Of a DNA stretch of 64,000 bases, positions 9,460-19,302 are shown one piece after another. The notes under the pieces were generated by a model. It made no database searches. It was not told where the DNA came from and worked only from the letters and a program-made list of their open reading frames with translations. Where the stretch lies: positions 558,001-622,000 of the forward strand of contig NZ_JPUX01000002.1 of NCBI RefSeq assembly GCF_000738675.1, given 5' to 3'. Origin of the DNA: Serratia nematodiphila DZ0503SBS1 (GTDB lineage Bacteria > Pseudomonadota > Gammaproteobacteria > Enterobacterales > Enterobacteriaceae). Each line of letters begins with the position of its first letter. The first letter of the stretch is position 1. The position numbers and the translations under genes are program-made.

Positions 9460-10764
9460 TTACGCCTGTTGAGTCTGGTTCATCAGCTCGCTGAAGGTAG
9501 TGGCTTTTTCAGTCACTTTCGCTTTTGCCAGCAGGGCTTCAACCGCTTGCTCTTCCAGAGCCACGTTGCGCATGTTGTTCATCAGCTCTTTGTTTTTGCT
9601 GTAGAACTCGATGACTTCGCTCGGATCTTCGTAGGCGGAGGCCATTTCTTCGATCAGCGTCTTCACGCGGTCTTCGTCAGCTTTCAGATCGTTGGTGCTG
9701 ATCACTTCGCCCAGCAGCAGGCCAACCACTACGCGGCGTTTGGCTTGCTCTTCGAACAGCTCGCGTGGCAGTTCCAGCGCTTGCTTCTCGTTGCCGCCGA
9801 AACGCTGTGCAGCCTGACGACGCAGCACGTCGATTTCGCCGTCGATCAGGGCAGCAGGCACGTCGATTTCGTTCGCGCTCACCAGGCCTTCGATCGCCTG
9901 AGACTTGATGCGGTTACGCACGGCGCCTTTCAGCTCGCGCTCCATGTTCTTGCGAACTTCAGTGCGCAGGCCGGCAACGGAACCGTCCGCCACGCCGAAA
10001 CGCTTGATGAACTCTTCGGTCAGTTCCGGCAGCTCGCGCTCTTCAACTTTCTTCAGCACGATAGCGAATTTGGCCGCTTTGCCCTTCAGGTTTTCCGCGT
10101 GGTAGTCTTCCGGGAAGTTCACGTCGATGGAGAACTCTTCGCCCGCTTTGTGACCGACCAGACCTTCTTCGAAGCCTGGGATCATGCGGCCCTGGCCCAT
10201 TGCCAGCACGAAGTCGGACGCTTTGCCGCCTTCGAACTCTTCACCGTCGATAGAACCAGTGAAGTCAACGGTCACGCGATCTTCAGCTTCCGCCGCGCGA
10301 TCGGTTTCTTTCCAGGTGGCCTGCTGCTTGCGCAGGGTATCCAGCATCGCGTCGACGTCTTCGTCGTTCACTTCAACTACGGGTTTTTCGACTTCGATGT
10401 TTTCCAGGCCTTTCAGCTCAACTTCTGGATACACTTCGAATTCAACGGCGAAAGTGAAGTCTTCACCTTCTTTGTACTCGCCCGGCACGTAGTTTGGTGC
10501 GCCAGCCGGATTAATCTTTTCTTTGATGATCGCGTCAACGAAGCTGCGCTGCATCGCTTCGCCCAGCACGTCCTGACGAACAGAGGCGCCGTAACGCTGT
10601 TCCACGATGTTCATCGGCACTTTGCCTTTGCGGAAGCCGTCGATACGCACGCTTTTCGCTGCGTTGATCAGCTCTTTCTTCACCGCCTGCTTGATAGTAT
10701 CAGCCGGTACAGTAATAGAGAGACGGCGCCCAAGGCCTTGAGTGGTTTCTACTGAAACTTGCAT
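9460..10764 (-). CDS. tig: Trigger factor
   Basis: Ribosome-bound chaperone and peptidyl-prolyl isomerase that meets nascent chains at the exit tunnel. The 434 residues begin [20 protein letters not shown]. The ribosome-docking signature GFRKGKVP is at about residues 43-50. The FKBP-type domain covers about residues 160-245 and a helical C-terminal cradle follows. It lies upstream of clpP as in E. coli, with its own promoter and terminator. Confidence 0.97.
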   Translation of the reverse strand: MQVSVETTQGLGRRLSITVPADTIKQAVKKELINAAKSVRIDGFRKGKVPMNIVEQRYGASVRQDVLGEAMQRSFVDAIIKEKINPAGAPNYVPGEYKEGEDFTFAVEFEVYPEVELKGLENIEVEKPVVEVNDEDVDAMLDTLRKQQATWKETDRAAEAEDRVTVDFTGSIDGEEFEGGKASDFVLAMGQGRMIPGFEEGLVGHKAGEEFSIDVNFPEDYHAENLKGKAAKFAIVLKKVEERELPELTEEFIKRFGVADGSVAGLRTEVRKNMERELKGAVRNRIKSQAIEGLVSANEIDVPAALIDGEIDVLRRQAAQRFGGNEKQALELPRELFEEQAKRRVVVGLLLGEVISTNDLKADEDRVKTLIEEMASAYEDPSEVIEFYSKNKELMNNMRNVALEEQAVEALLAKAKVTEKATTFSELMNQTQQA

Positions 10765-10892
10765 CTTGTTACCTCAAAAAAATCACAGTGCTCGGTCAAC
10801 TCCGTTCCAAGAACCAGGACGGCTACAGATAAGAACCGAGTTCCCTGATGACAGAAGCGTCCCGAAACCATTCCGGAAAAATAAGACGCGAC

Positions 10893-10921
10893 ATTATAGC
10901 GGCGCATGCGTGGCGAGTCGA
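10893..10921 (-). promoter_or_regulatory. Sigma-70 promoter of tig
   Basis: On the minus strand TCGACT, 17 bases, then a consensus TATAAT. The -10 box is about 130 bases before the tig start codon. Confidence 0.72.
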
Positions 10922-11036
10922 GGAAAGCTAGGCGGCGCAGGCGCGCTAAAACTCACACTTTTGCCGATTCGATCGCCCAAAGGCCGCCAAAACAGACCGA
11001 ACGTTGGCCACATTGCGCGTCGGCCGTGTCGTCGTC

Positions 11037-11065
11037 AAAAACAGAAACGGCCCGCAGGCCGTTTC
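11037..11065 (-). terminator. Intrinsic terminator of bolA
   Basis: Nine-pair stem GAAACGGCC/GGCCGTTTC with a four-base loop. The minus-strand tail is TGTTTTTG. It is about 67 bases after the bolA stop. Confidence 0.75.
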
Positions 11066-11131
11066 AAAATTCGTCAGTAGTAATACCCTAATTCAAGGGC
11101 AAAGTTCCACTGATACCTGAAAATTTCCCCC

Positions 11132-11446
11132 TCAGGCCAGCGTGCCGGCGCCGCGGCACGGCGGCGAGGCCGGCACGGTATCCTGCAGACCTTCCCACTC
11201 TTTGAGCGTATAGGTGTGCAGCGCCAGCGCGTGTACGCCGTCCGCCAGCTCCTCCGACAATACGCCGTAGATGGAGCGGTGGCGCGTCAAAAAACGTTCG
11301 CCGACGAAGCGATCGCTGACCAATACCACTTTGAAATGGCTTTCTGAACCCGCCGGAACGTTATGACGATAGCTTTCATCAACGACTTCCAGATACGCGG
11401 GCTCAAACGCCGCCCTTAACTTTGCTTCTATTTGCTCGCGAATCAT
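11132..11446 (-). CDS. bolA: Stress and morphology regulator BolA
   Basis: Small cytoplasmic protein of the BolA/IbaG family. In E. coli it promotes rounded cell shape and acts as a DNA-binding regulator, and it forms complexes with monothiol glutaredoxin GrxD. The 104 residues read [29 protein letters not shown], and the core segment [25 protein letters not shown] is the family helix-turn-helix-like region. Conserved His residues fit [2Fe-2S] sharing with glutaredoxin. It is divergent from yajG. Confidence 0.95.
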   Translation of the reverse strand: MIREQIEAKLRAAFEPAYLEVVDESYRHNVPAGSESHFKVVLVSDRFVGERFLTRHRSIYGVLSEELADGVHALALHTYTLKEWEGLQDTVPASPPCRGAGTLA

Positions 11447-11759
11447 AGGATCTCCTTACAACACCGGCAGAGGACCGTGCCCATCTAGTTCAATATTAGC
11501 CGGTTTTCCCCCGTTTAGACCATCGCCGGGACAAATTTCTCTTTTCTGCGGTCAAATGATGAGCGCCATCCCCGCCGCTTGGGGGATTATCCGATTGAGC
11601 GGGCCAAAAAAGCGTGTTTTTATCAACGGCAGGTAAAAATTTGTCACTCAGACGCCTTCCGCGCTTCCACCGCACGGCGGCGATGCTATGATGTCGGCAA
11701 TTTGTTGTCGGCTATCCCGCTCTGATTATTGCTAATCCATCGAGAATGAGACAGAAAAC
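11447..11759. other. bolA-yajG divergent promoter region
   Basis: 313 bases between two divergent genes. The right part holds an extended -10 promoter for yajG. The bolA promoter must lie in the left part, but I could not place it with confidence; E. coli bolA uses a stationary-phase gearbox promoter that is hard to read by eye. Confidence 0.6.
11684..11692 (+). promoter_or_regulatory. Extended -10 promoter of yajG
   Basis: TGCTATGAT matches the extended -10 pattern TGnTATAAT with one difference. It lies 67 bases before the yajG start. A weak -35 candidate, TTCCAC, is 16 bases upstream of TATGAT. Confidence 0.6.
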
Positions 11760-12338
11760 ATGTTAAAGAAACTTTGTCTTCCTTTGCTGGCCGCCCTGCT
11801 GCTGGCCGGCTGCGCGACCAGCAGCAACACCCTGAACGTCACGCCGAAAATCGTTCTGCCGCAGCAGGATCCTACCCTGCAGGGCATCACTGTCAGCATC
11901 AACGGCGCGGATCAGCGCACCGACCAGGCGCTGGCCAAGGTGAACCGCGACGGCCAGTTGGTCACGCTGACGCCATCGCGCGATCTGCGTTTCCTGCTGC
12001 AGGAAGTGCTGGAGAAACAGATGGGCGCACGCGGCTACATGATCGGTGCCGACGGCCCGGTGGCGCTGCAAATCGTCGTCAATAATCTGTACGCGGACGT
12101 ATCCGAAGGTAACCTGCGCTACAACATCACCACCAAAGCCGACATTTCGATCATCGCCCAAGCGAAGAACGGCAACAAGCAGGTGAAGAATTACCGCTCG
12201 ACCTATAACGTGCAGGGCGCCTTCACGGCGACCAACGAGAAGATCACCGACGCCGTCAACTCCGTGCTGGGCGACGTGATCGCCGACATGGCTCAGGACA
12301 CCAGCGTCAACGATTTCATCAAGCAAAACGCGCGTTAA
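11760..12338 (+). CDS. yajG: Lipoprotein YajG
   Basis: A 192-residue outer-membrane-type lipoprotein of the YajG family, function unknown. The signal peptide MLKKLCLPLLAALLLAGC ends in a clear lipobox with lipidated Cys18. The residues after the Cys (Ala, Thr) do not contain the Asp retention signal, so outer membrane sorting is likely. It lies 51 bases upstream of ampG, with a perfect hairpin between them. In E. coli the yajG-ampG pair is also adjacent. Confidence 0.92.
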   Translation: MLKKLCLPLLAALLLAGCATSSNTLNVTPKIVLPQQDPTLQGITVSINGADQRTDQALAKVNRDGQLVTLTPSRDLRFLLQEVLEKQMGARGYMIGADGPVALQIVVNNLYADVSEGNLRYNITTKADISIIAQAKNGNKQVKNYRSTYNVQGAFTATNEKITDAVNSVLGDVIADMAQDTSVNDFIKQNAR

Positions 12339-12352
12339 TCGCCGCGCCTTGT

Positions 12353-12374
12353 GCCGCCCGGCGGATCGGGCGGC
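12353..12374. repeat. Perfect hairpin between yajG and ampG
   Basis: Eight-pair stem GCCGCCCG/CGGGCGGC with a six-base loop in the 51-base gap. There is no U-tract, so it more likely tunes mRNA stability or ampG translation than terminates. Confidence 0.5.
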
Positions 12375-12389
12375 GCAGACAGGGAACTC

Positions 12390-13868
12390 ATGTCGAAACA
12401 CTATCTGAACATCTTCACCCAGCGTAACTCCGCCATTCTGCTGCTGCTGGGCTTCGCGTCGGGTCTGCCGCTGGCATTGACCTCCGGCACGCTGCAAGCC
12501 TGGATGACCGTCGAAAATATCGATCTGAAAACCATCGGCATCTTCTCGCTGGTGGGCCAGGCCTACGTCTTCAAATTCCTCTGGTCGCCGTTCATGGACC
12601 GCTATACCCCGCCGTTTCTCGGGCGGCGGCGCGGTTGGCTGCTGATCAGCCAGCTGTTGCTGGTGGCGGCGATTGTGGCGATGGGCTTTATGCAACCCGC
12701 GCAGCACCTATGGTGGCTGGCGGCGTTGGCGGTGCTGGTGGCGTTCTGCTCCGCCTCGCAAGATATCGTGTTCGACGCCTATAAAACCGATCTGCTGAGA
12801 GCCGAAGAACGCGGCACGGGCGCGGCGATCTCGGTGCTGGGTTATCGGCTGGCGATGCTGGTTTCCGGCGGCCTGGCGCTGTGGCTGGCGGATCGCTATT
12901 TCGGCTGGCAAGCCACCTACTGGCTAATGGCCGGGTTGATGCTGATCGGCGTGGCCGCCACGCTGCTGGCGCCGGAGCCGGATGAAAGCATCCCGGCGCC
13001 GCGCACCATGGAACAGGCGGTCGTCGCGCCGCTGCGCGATTTCTTCGGCCGCAACAACGCCTGGCTGATCCTGCTGCTGATCGTGATGTACAAAATGGGC
13101 GACGCCTTCGCCGGCAGCCTGAGTACCACCTTCCTGATCCGCGGCGTGGGGTTCGACGCCGGTGAAGTCGGGCTGGTGAACAAAACCCTCGGCCTGTTCG
13201 CGACCATCGTCGGCGCCCTGTTCGGCGGCGTGCTGATGCAGCGTCTCAGCCTGTTCCGCGCGCTGATGCTGTTCGGCGTCCTGCAGGCGGTCTCCAATCT
13301 CGGGTATTGGATCCTGGCGGTGACCGACAAGAGCCTGCTCACCATGGGCAGCGCCATCTTCCTCGAAAATCTGTGTGGCGGCATGGGCACCGCGGCCTTC
13401 GTGGCGCTGCTGATGACGCTGTGCAACCGGTCGTTCTCCGCCACCCAGTTCGCGCTGCTGTCGGCGCTGTCCGCCGTAGGGCGCGTCTATGTCGGCCCGA
13501 TCGCCGGCTGGTTCGTTGAAGCCCACGGTTGGCCGTTATTCTACCTGTTCTCTATCGCCGCTGCCCTGCCCGGCTTACTGCTGCTCGGTATCTGTCGTCA
13601 GACGCTGGAGCACACCCAGCAGCATGGCAATTTTATGCCGCGCACCGAGTTTTCAGAATCTTACCGTTGGGCGCTGCGCTTGCTGACGCTAGGCTGTTCG
13701 CTGTTGGGCCTGTGGTTGCTGTTGCTTATCACCAATGCGCTGGATTGGACGCAGGCCCCGCAGTTGGCCGATCGGCTGCTGCAGGTCGGCGCCGCGCTGA
13801 GCCTGCTCGGCGTCGCCATGGGCAGTACGTTGGATTACCTCGCCCTGCGCCGCACCCGTTTGGCATAA
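12390..13868 (+). CDS. ampG: Muropeptide permease AmpG
   Basis: Inner-membrane importer of GlcNAc-anhydro-MurNAc peptides for cell-wall recycling. Its flux sets the inducer level for AmpR-controlled ampC beta-lactamases in species that have them. The 492-residue MFS-type protein has about 14 hydrophobic segments and begins MSKHYLNIFTQRNSAILLLLGFASGLPLAL, very close to E. coli AmpG. The frame is open 13 codons upstream, but those codons lie in the GC hairpin and lack homology. The ATG at 12390 is preceded by AGGGAA. Confidence 0.95.
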   Translation: MSKHYLNIFTQRNSAILLLLGFASGLPLALTSGTLQAWMTVENIDLKTIGIFSLVGQAYVFKFLWSPFMDRYTPPFLGRRRGWLLISQLLLVAAIVAMGFMQPAQHLWWLAALAVLVAFCSASQDIVFDAYKTDLLRAEERGTGAAISVLGYRLAMLVSGGLALWLADRYFGWQATYWLMAGLMLIGVAATLLAPEPDESIPAPRTMEQAVVAPLRDFFGRNNAWLILLLIVMYKMGDAFAGSLSTTFLIRGVGFDAGEVGLVNKTLGLFATIVGALFGGVLMQRLSLFRALMLFGVLQAVSNLGYWILAVTDKSLLTMGSAIFLENLCGGMGTAAFVALLMTLCNRSFSATQFALLSALSAVGRVYVGPIAGWFVEAHGWPLFYLFSIAAALPGLLLLGICRQTLEHTQQHGNFMPRTEFSESYRWALRLLTLGCSLLGLWLLLLITNALDWTQAPQLADRLLQVGAALSLLGVAMGSTLDYLALRRTRLA

Positions 13869-13874
13869 TCTGAC

Positions 13875-13896
13875 CGGCCGGTGATTTCACCGGCCG
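13875..13896. terminator. Hairpin after ampG
   Basis: Nine-pair stem CGGCCGGTG/CACCGGCCG with loop ATTT, a few bases past the ampG stop. It is followed on the plus strand by eight As rather than Us, so it is not a classical intrinsic terminator for ampG. Confidence 0.45.
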
Positions 13897-14230
13897 AAAA
13901 AAAAGCGATCCGGGGGTATATTTATTTCGGTAAAAAAAGATAATCGGCGCGGAAATTATTTTTTTATCCGACTGCCGCACTCGGAAATAAAATTAAATTC
14001 ACCTTTAAGACACAATTATTTTACATTAAATAAACCTTTTCTGCGTATTTCCCCGCCGCGCATTTCTTCGCCAAATTCATCATACCTTTAGTTTTCCTTA
14101 ACATACGGGCTGCTCGTCACGATTCAGCGTGCCAACGCGTTGTTGTCATTGGTAAATTGTCACGCAGGGTTACATCTGTGACCCCCTTAACAGAAAGTGT
14201 CAACAAGCCGCTGACACTCCCTTAAGCATG

Positions 14231-14259
14231 TTTACAGTACTGCAACCTTCCCGTAAAAT
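14231..14259 (+). promoter_or_regulatory. Sigma-70 promoter of cyoABCDE
   Basis: TTTACA, 17 bases, then TAAAAT, with the -10 box about 50 bases before the cyoA start codon. Both boxes are one base away from consensus. Confidence 0.78.
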
Positions 14260-14308
14260 GCCCGCACACATGAAACGACAATTGAGCCTTTGTTATTGAG
14301 GTCGTTAG

Positions 14309-15259
14309 ATGAGACTTAAGAAATACAATAAAAGTATTGGGATGCTGTCATTAATCGCAGGCACTGTATTGCTCAGTGGCTGCGATATGGTTTTGATGAA
14401 TCCCAAAGGAGCAATTGGTGTTGAGCAACGGACACTGATTATCACTGCAATCGCATTGATGTTGATCGTAGTGGTGCCAGTTATCTTCATGGCGTTCGCC
14501 TTTGCCTGGAAGTATCGCGCTTCCAACAAAGACGCCAAGTACAGTCCGAACTGGGCCCACTCCAACAAGATCGAAGCGGTCGTCTGGACCATTCCTATCA
14601 TTATCATCGCCATCCTTGGCACCATTACCTGGAAGACCACCCACGAACTCGATCCGTTCAAGCCGATTGTCACCGACAAGAAGCCGATGACGATCGAAGT
14701 GGTGTCGCTCGATTGGAAATGGCTGTTCATCTACCCGGAACAAGGCATTGCGACCGTTAATGAGCTGGCTTTCCCGAAAGATGTTCCAGTCGAATTCAAG
14801 ATCACCTCTAACTCGGTAATGAACTCGTTCTTTATCCCGCAGTTGGGTGGACAGATTTATGCGATGGCCGGCATGCAGACCAAACTGCACCTGATCGGCA
14901 ACGAAGCCGGTGCCTACAAAGGCATCTCCAGCAGCTACAGCGGCGCAGGCTTCTCCGGTATGAAATTCACCGCGATCGTTACCCCGACCGAAGGCGACTT
15001 CGATCAGTGGGTGGCCAAGGTGAAGGCATCGTCTAAAAACCTGAACACCACCGACGACTTTAACAAACTGGCAGAGCCGAGTGAAAACAACCCGGTTGAG
15101 TACTTTGCCGCTGTCAAACCGAATTTGTTCAAAGAAACAATTGCCAAATTCATGGGCGACATGGATATGCACAAGGGCGCTGGCGCGCACGAAGGCATGG
15201 ACATGAGCCAAGGTATGGACATGGGTGAACATGCTGCTCACGCCGGAGCCGAGGAATAA
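14309..15259 (+). CDS. cyoA: Cytochrome bo3 ubiquinol oxidase subunit II
   Basis: Subunit II of the proton-pumping terminal oxidase used at high oxygen. The 316-residue precursor has a lipoprotein signal ending at Cys25 (TVLLSGC). Two further membrane segments follow (about residues 40-65 and 88-110), then a periplasmic cupredoxin-like domain that lacks the copper ligands, as in all quinol oxidases. The C-terminal tail is rich in Met, His and Gly ([20 protein letters not shown]), a variable region. First gene of a five-gene operon with a promoter just upstream. Confidence 0.97.
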   Translation: MRLKKYNKSIGMLSLIAGTVLLSGCDMVLMNPKGAIGVEQRTLIITAIALMLIVVVPVIFMAFAFAWKYRASNKDAKYSPNWAHSNKIEAVVWTIPIIIIAILGTITWKTTHELDPFKPIVTDKKPMTIEVVSLDWKWLFIYPEQGIATVNELAFPKDVPVEFKITSNSVMNSFFIPQLGGQIYAMAGMQTKLHLIGNEAGAYKGISSSYSGAGFSGMKFTAIVTPTEGDFDQWVAKVKASSKNLNTTDDFNKLAEPSENNPVEYFAAVKPNLFKETIAKFMGDMDMHKGAGAHEGMDMSQGMDMGEHAAHAGAEE

Positions 15260-15262
15260 CTG

Positions 15263-17254
15263 ATGTTGGGAAAATTAACACTTGATGCGGTTCCGTACCA
15301 CGAACCGATCATCATGGTCACCGTAGCCGCAATTATTGTCGGGGGCCTGGCAGTGCTGGCGCTGCTGACGTATTTCGGTAAATGGAAGTGGCTGTGGAGC
15401 GAATGGCTGACTTCGGTCGACCATAAAAAAATTGGTATCATGTACATCATCGTGGCGATGGTCATGCTGCTGCGCGGCTTTGCCGACGCCATCATGATGC
15501 GTAGCCAGCAGGCGTTGGCGTCCGCCGGTGAAGCCGGGTTCCTGCCGCCGCACCACTACGACCAGATCTTCACCGCGCACGGCGTCATCATGATCTTCTT
15601 CATGGCGATGCCTTTCGTGGTTGGCCTGATGAACGTCGTGGTGCCGCTGCAAATCGGTGCGCGCGACGTCGCCTTCCCGTTCCTGAACTCCCTGAGCTTC
15701 TGGTTCTTCGTGGTGGGTGTGGTGCTGATCAACATCTCCCTGGGGGTCGGTGAGTTCGCTCAGACCGGTTGGCTGGCGTATCCGCCGCTGTCGGGTAAAG
15801 AGTACAGTCCTGGCGTCGGGGTCGATTACTGGATCTGGAGTCTGCAGATTTCCGGTCTGGGTACCCTGCTGACCGGCGTGAACTTCTTCGCCACCATTCT
15901 GAAGATGCGTGCCCCTGGCATGCCTATGATGAAGATGCCGGTGTTCACCTGGGCGGCGCTGTGCACCAACGTCCTGATCATCGTTTCTTTCCCAATTCTG
16001 ACCGTCACCATCGCGCTGCTGACCCTGGATCGCTATCTGGGCACCCATTTCTTCACCAATGATATGGGCGGCAACATGATGATGTACATCAACCTGATTT
16101 GGGCCTGGGGTCACCCAGAGGTGTACATTCTGGTTCTGCCGGTGTTCGGCGTATTCTCCGAAGTCACCGCGACCTTCTCCAGAAAACGCCTGTTCGGCTA
16201 TACCTCACTGGTATGGGCAACCATCGCGATCACCGTTCTGTCGTTCATCGTCTGGCTGCACCACTTCTTCACCATGGGGTCCGGCGCGAACGTTAACGCC
16301 TTCTTCGGTATCGCCACCATGATCATTTCCATCCCGACCGGGGTGAAAATCTTCAACTGGCTGTTCACCATGTATCAGGGCCGCATCAAGCTCAACTCCG
16401 CAATGCTGTGGACCGTTGGCTTCATCATCACCTTCTCCGTGGGTGGTATGACCGGCGTTCTGCTGGCGGTGCCGGGCGCGAACTTCGTGCTGCACAACAG
16501 CCTGTTCCTGATCGCGCACTTCCACAACGTCATCATCGGCGGCGTGGTGTTCGGTTGCTTCGCAGGCCTGACCTACTGGTTCCCGAAATCCTTCGGCTTC
16601 ACGCTGAACGAAAAATGGGGCATCCGCGCGTTCTGGTTCTGGATCATCGGCTTCTTCACCGCCTTCATGCCGCTGTACGCATTGGGCTTTATGGGCATGA
16701 CCCGTCGTATCAGCCAGAACATCAACCCTGAGTTCCACCCTCTGCTGCTGGTTGCAGCCGGCGGTGCGGCGTTGATCGCCTGCGGCATCCTGTGCCAGCT
16801 GACCCAGATCTTCGTCAGTATCCGTGACCGCGAACAAAACCGCGATCTGACCGGTGACCCATGGGGTGCTCGTACTCTGGAGTGGTCAACCTCGTCTCCA
16901 CCGCCGTTCTATAACTTTGCCGTAGTGCCGCAGATTCATGACCGCGATGAATTCTGGGACATGAAAGAAAAAGGCGAAGCTTATAAGAAACCGGCTAAAT
17001 ACGAACCGATTCATATGCCTAAGAACACCGGCGCCGGCGTTATCATCGCCTTCTTCAGCCTGGTATTCGGTTTCGCAATGATTTGGGAAATCTGGTGGAT
17101 GGCTCTGGCCGGCTTCATCGGTATGATCGTTGTCTGGATCGGCAAGAGCTTCGATCACGATGTTGACTACTATGTGCAGGTTGATGAAATCGAGCGCATT
17201 GAGAACCAACACTACGAACAAATCCGTAAAGCAGGCGTGAACCATGTCAACTGA
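15263..17254 (+). CDS. cyoB: Cytochrome bo3 ubiquinol oxidase subunit I
   Basis: Catalytic subunit that carries heme b, heme o3 and CuB and pumps protons while reducing oxygen to water. The 663-residue protein has about 15 membrane segments. The motif [14 protein letters not shown] carries the CuB-ligand His and the cross-linked Tyr, and WLHHFFTMG carries the other two CuB His ligands. [17 protein letters not shown] carries the heme ligands. It starts three bases after cyoA ends and overlaps cyoC by 11 bases. Length equals E. coli CyoB. Confidence 0.98.
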   Translation: MLGKLTLDAVPYHEPIIMVTVAAIIVGGLAVLALLTYFGKWKWLWSEWLTSVDHKKIGIMYIIVAMVMLLRGFADAIMMRSQQALASAGEAGFLPPHHYDQIFTAHGVIMIFFMAMPFVVGLMNVVVPLQIGARDVAFPFLNSLSFWFFVVGVVLINISLGVGEFAQTGWLAYPPLSGKEYSPGVGVDYWIWSLQISGLGTLLTGVNFFATILKMRAPGMPMMKMPVFTWAALCTNVLIIVSFPILTVTIALLTLDRYLGTHFFTNDMGGNMMMYINLIWAWGHPEVYILVLPVFGVFSEVTATFSRKRLFGYTSLVWATIAITVLSFIVWLHHFFTMGSGANVNAFFGIATMIISIPTGVKIFNWLFTMYQGRIKLNSAMLWTVGFIITFSVGGMTGVLLAVPGANFVLHNSLFLIAHFHNVIIGGVVFGCFAGLTYWFPKSFGFTLNEKWGIRAFWFWIIGFFTAFMPLYALGFMGMTRRISQNINPEFHPLLLVAAGGAALIACGILCQLTQIFVSIRDREQNRDLTGDPWGARTLEWSTSSPPPFYNFAVVPQIHDRDEFWDMKEKGEAYKKPAKYEPIHMPKNTGAGVIIAFFSLVFGFAMIWEIWWMALAGFIGMIVVWIGKSFDHDVDYYVQVDEIERIENQHYEQIRKAGVNHVN

Positions 17255-17858
17255 AACTCTGACCAATCATAACGCAGCCCATGCAGAGCATGGGCACCAC
17301 GACGCGGGAGAGACCAAAGTCTTCGGATTCTGGATCTACCTGATGAGCGACTGTATTTTGTTTGCGAGCTTGTTCGCGACTTATGCAGTCCTGGTGAACG
17401 GGACCGCTGGCGGTCCCTCAGGCAAAGACATCTTCGACCTGAAGTTTGTCCTGGTCGAAACTTTCCTGCTGTTGTTCAGCTCCATCACCTACGGCATGGC
17501 GATGATCGCCATGAACAAGGGTAAAGTTGGCGGTGTAAACACCTGGTTGTTCCTGACCTTCCTGTTTGGTCTGGGCTTCGTGGCGATGGAAATCTATGAA
17601 TTCCATCACCTGATCGTCGAAGGCTTCGGGCCGGATCGCAGCGCGTTCCTGTCCAGCTTCTTCGCGCTGGTCGGCACCCACGGTCTGCACGTGACTTCCG
17701 GCCTGATTTGGATCATCGTGCTGATGATTCAGGTGAGCAAGTTCGGCCTGACCGCGACCAACAAAACCCGTCTGATGTGCCTGAGCCTGTTCTGGCACTT
17801 CCTGGACGTGGTCTGGATCTGCGTATTTACCGTTGTCTACCTGCTGGGGGTTATGTAA
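17244..17858 (+). CDS. cyoC: Cytochrome bo3 ubiquinol oxidase subunit III
   Basis: Subunit III of the bo3 oxidase, a membrane protein of the COX3 family with five transmembrane segments, needed for assembly and stability of subunit I. The 204 residues begin with a His-rich cytoplasmic stretch ([12 protein letters not shown]), then [23 protein letters not shown]. It overlaps the end of cyoB by 11 bases, and its stop overlaps the cyoD start (TAATG), so these genes are translationally coupled. Confidence 0.97.
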   Translation: MSTETLTNHNAAHAEHGHHDAGETKVFGFWIYLMSDCILFASLFATYAVLVNGTAGGPSGKDIFDLKFVLVETFLLLFSSITYGMAMIAMNKGKVGGVNTWLFLTFLFGLGFVAMEIYEFHHLIVEGFGPDRSAFLSSFFALVGTHGLHVTSGLIWIIVLMIQVSKFGLTATNKTRLMCLSLFWHFLDVVWICVFTVVYLLGVM

Positions 17859-18196
17859 TGAGCCATTCATCCCATGAAACCTCTCACGGCGGCGCAAGCC
17901 ACGGCAGCGTGAAGTCATACCTGATCGGCTTTATCCTGTCGATCATCCTGACGGTAATTCCATTTGCGATGGTAATGAACGGCACTGCCTCTCATTCCAC
18001 CATCCTGGCGGTTGTTGTCGGTATGGCGGTTATCCAGGTGATTGTTCACCTGGTTTACTTCCTGCACATGAACACCTCATCGGAAGAGCGCTGGAACCTG
18101 GTGGCATTGCTGTTCACCGCTATGATCATCGGTATCGTTGTTGTAGGTTCACTCTGGATTATGTACAACCTCAACATCAATATGATGGTCGATTAA
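17858..18196 (+). CDS. cyoD: Cytochrome bo3 ubiquinol oxidase subunit IV
   Basis: Smallest structural subunit of the bo3 oxidase, with three membrane segments, assisting CuB insertion. I take the ATG that overlaps the cyoC stop codon. It gives 112 residues starting [29 protein letters not shown], close to the E. coli protein (109). The same frame is open 50 codons upstream, but only inside cyoC. It is followed 14 bases later by cyoE. Confidence 0.96.
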   Translation: MSHSSHETSHGGASHGSVKSYLIGFILSIILTVIPFAMVMNGTASHSTILAVVVGMAVIQVIVHLVYFLHMNTSSEERWNLVALLFTAMIIGIVVVGSLWIMYNLNINMMVD

Positions 18197-18210
18197 GAGC
18201 TGAGCTGCAC

Positions 18211-19104
18211 GTGATGATTAAGCAATACCTGCAAGTCACTAAACCAGGAATTATTTTCGGCAATTTAATTTCTGTCGTTGGGGGATTCCTGCTCGCTTCC
18301 AAAGGGAGCATCGACTATCCCCTGTTTCTCGCCACCCTGGTGGGTGTCTCGTTGGTGGTCGCGTCGGGCTGTGTGTTTAACAACTACATCGACCGCGATA
18401 TCGACAAGAAAATGGAGAGAACGAAGAATCGGGTGCTGGTAAAAGGCCTGATCGCGCCGAGTGTCACCCTGGTTTATGCGACCGTGTTGGGTATTGCGGG
18501 CTTCGCGTTGCTGTATATCGCGGCCAACCCGCTGGCCATGTGGCTGGCGGTGATGGGCTTCGTGGTTTATGTCGGCGTTTACAGCCTGTACATGAAACGC
18601 CATTCGGTCTACGGCACGCTGATCGGCAGCTTGTCGGGCGCCGCGCCGCCGGTTATCGGCTACTGCGCGGTCACCAACGAGTTCGACGCCGGCGCGTTGA
18701 TCCTGCTGGCTATCTTTAGCCTGTGGCAGATGCCGCATTCTTATGCGATCGCTATCTTCCGCTTTAAAGATTACCAGGCGGCCAACATTCCGGTGCTACC
18801 GGTGGTGAAAGGCATTTCCGTCGCCAAGAACCACATCACGGTCTACATCCTGGCATTTATGATCGCCACGCTGATGCTGACCCTGGTGGGCTACGCCGGC
18901 TACAAATACCTGATCGTCGCTGCGGCGGTGAGCGTATGGTGGCTGGGCATGGCGCTGCGCGGTTATAAAACCGAAAACGACAGCGTCTGGGCGCGTAAAC
19001 TGTTCGTGTTCTCCATCGTCGCCATCACCTCGCTGAGCGTGATGATGTCGATCGACTTCAGCGCCACGGCGGCGCCTGAAGCGCTGGTGACCTACGTTTG
19101 GTAA
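18211..19104 (+). CDS. cyoE: Protoheme IX farnesyltransferase (heme O synthase)
   Basis: Transfers a farnesyl group to heme B to make the heme O required by CyoB. It is an UbiA-family integral membrane prenyltransferase of 297 residues. The first Asp-rich motif [18 protein letters not shown] (about residues 55-72) binds the prenyl diphosphate with magnesium, and a second conserved block lies around [15 protein letters not shown]. Last gene of the cyo operon and followed by a strong terminator. Its substrate derives from IspA, encoded near 28.4 kb. Confidence 0.98.
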   Translation: MMIKQYLQVTKPGIIFGNLISVVGGFLLASKGSIDYPLFLATLVGVSLVVASGCVFNNYIDRDIDKKMERTKNRVLVKGLIAPSVTLVYATVLGIAGFALLYIAANPLAMWLAVMGFVVYVGVYSLYMKRHSVYGTLIGSLSGAAPPVIGYCAVTNEFDAGALILLAIFSLWQMPHSYAIAIFRFKDYQAANIPVLPVVKGISVAKNHITVYILAFMIATLMLTLVGYAGYKYLIVAAAVSVWWLGMALRGYKTENDSVWARKLFVFSIVAITSLSVMMSIDFSATAAPEALVTYVW

Positions 19105-19119
19105 GCCAAATCATCTGTC

Positions 19120-19146
19120 AATGGGCCGCGTATGCGGCCCATTTTA
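19120..19146 (+). terminator. Intrinsic terminator of the cyo operon
   Basis: Ten-pair stem AATGGGCCGC/GCGGCCCATT with a four-base loop, then TTATTT, 16 bases after the cyoE stop. Confidence 0.9.
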
Positions 19147-19198
19147 TTTGTCACGCCGAAAAGCGGCCAAACTGTAATATCTGTTAAACAACATTCGA

Positions 19199-19227
19199 TT
19201 TACCCCCCCTGCCCTGCACACTAAAAT
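19199..19227 (+). promoter_or_regulatory. Sigma-70 promoter of yajR
   Basis: TTTACC, 17 bases, then TAAAAT. The predicted transcript start is near 19234, which gives a leader of about 70 bases that carries the hairpin at 19247-19283. Confidence 0.62.
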
Positions 19228-19246
19228 GACGCAGCTTTACAGAAAT

Positions 19247-19289
19247 CATGCCATCAGGCGCTGTCGCAACGTCTGATGGCATGGTTTTT
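19247..19289 (+). terminator. Terminator-like hairpin in the yajR leader
   Basis: Eleven-pair perfect stem CATGCCATCAG/CTGATGGCATG with a 15-base loop, followed by G and five Ts. It lies between the predicted yajR promoter and the yajR start codon, so it would act as an attenuator rather than end an upstream gene. The cyo operon already has its own terminator. It could instead be an operator, since the arms form a dyad. Confidence 0.55.
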
Positions 19290-19302
19290 ACCGAGGTTTG
19301 AT

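Larger units (their letters stand above)
10765..11131. other. tig-bolA intergenic region
   Basis: 367 bases without a gene. From right to left it holds the bolA terminator, the tig promoter with a perfect TATAAT, and a tig leader of roughly 120 bases. I see no small gene with a ribosome binding site. Confidence 0.65.
13869..14308. other. ampG-cyoA intergenic region
   Basis: 440 bases without a gene. It starts with a hairpin after ampG, continues through an AT-rich stretch (about 13900-14110), and ends with the cyo promoter and a leader of about 45 bases. ArcA and FNR repress cyo in E. coli, but I could not identify their sites with confidence here. Confidence 0.65.
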
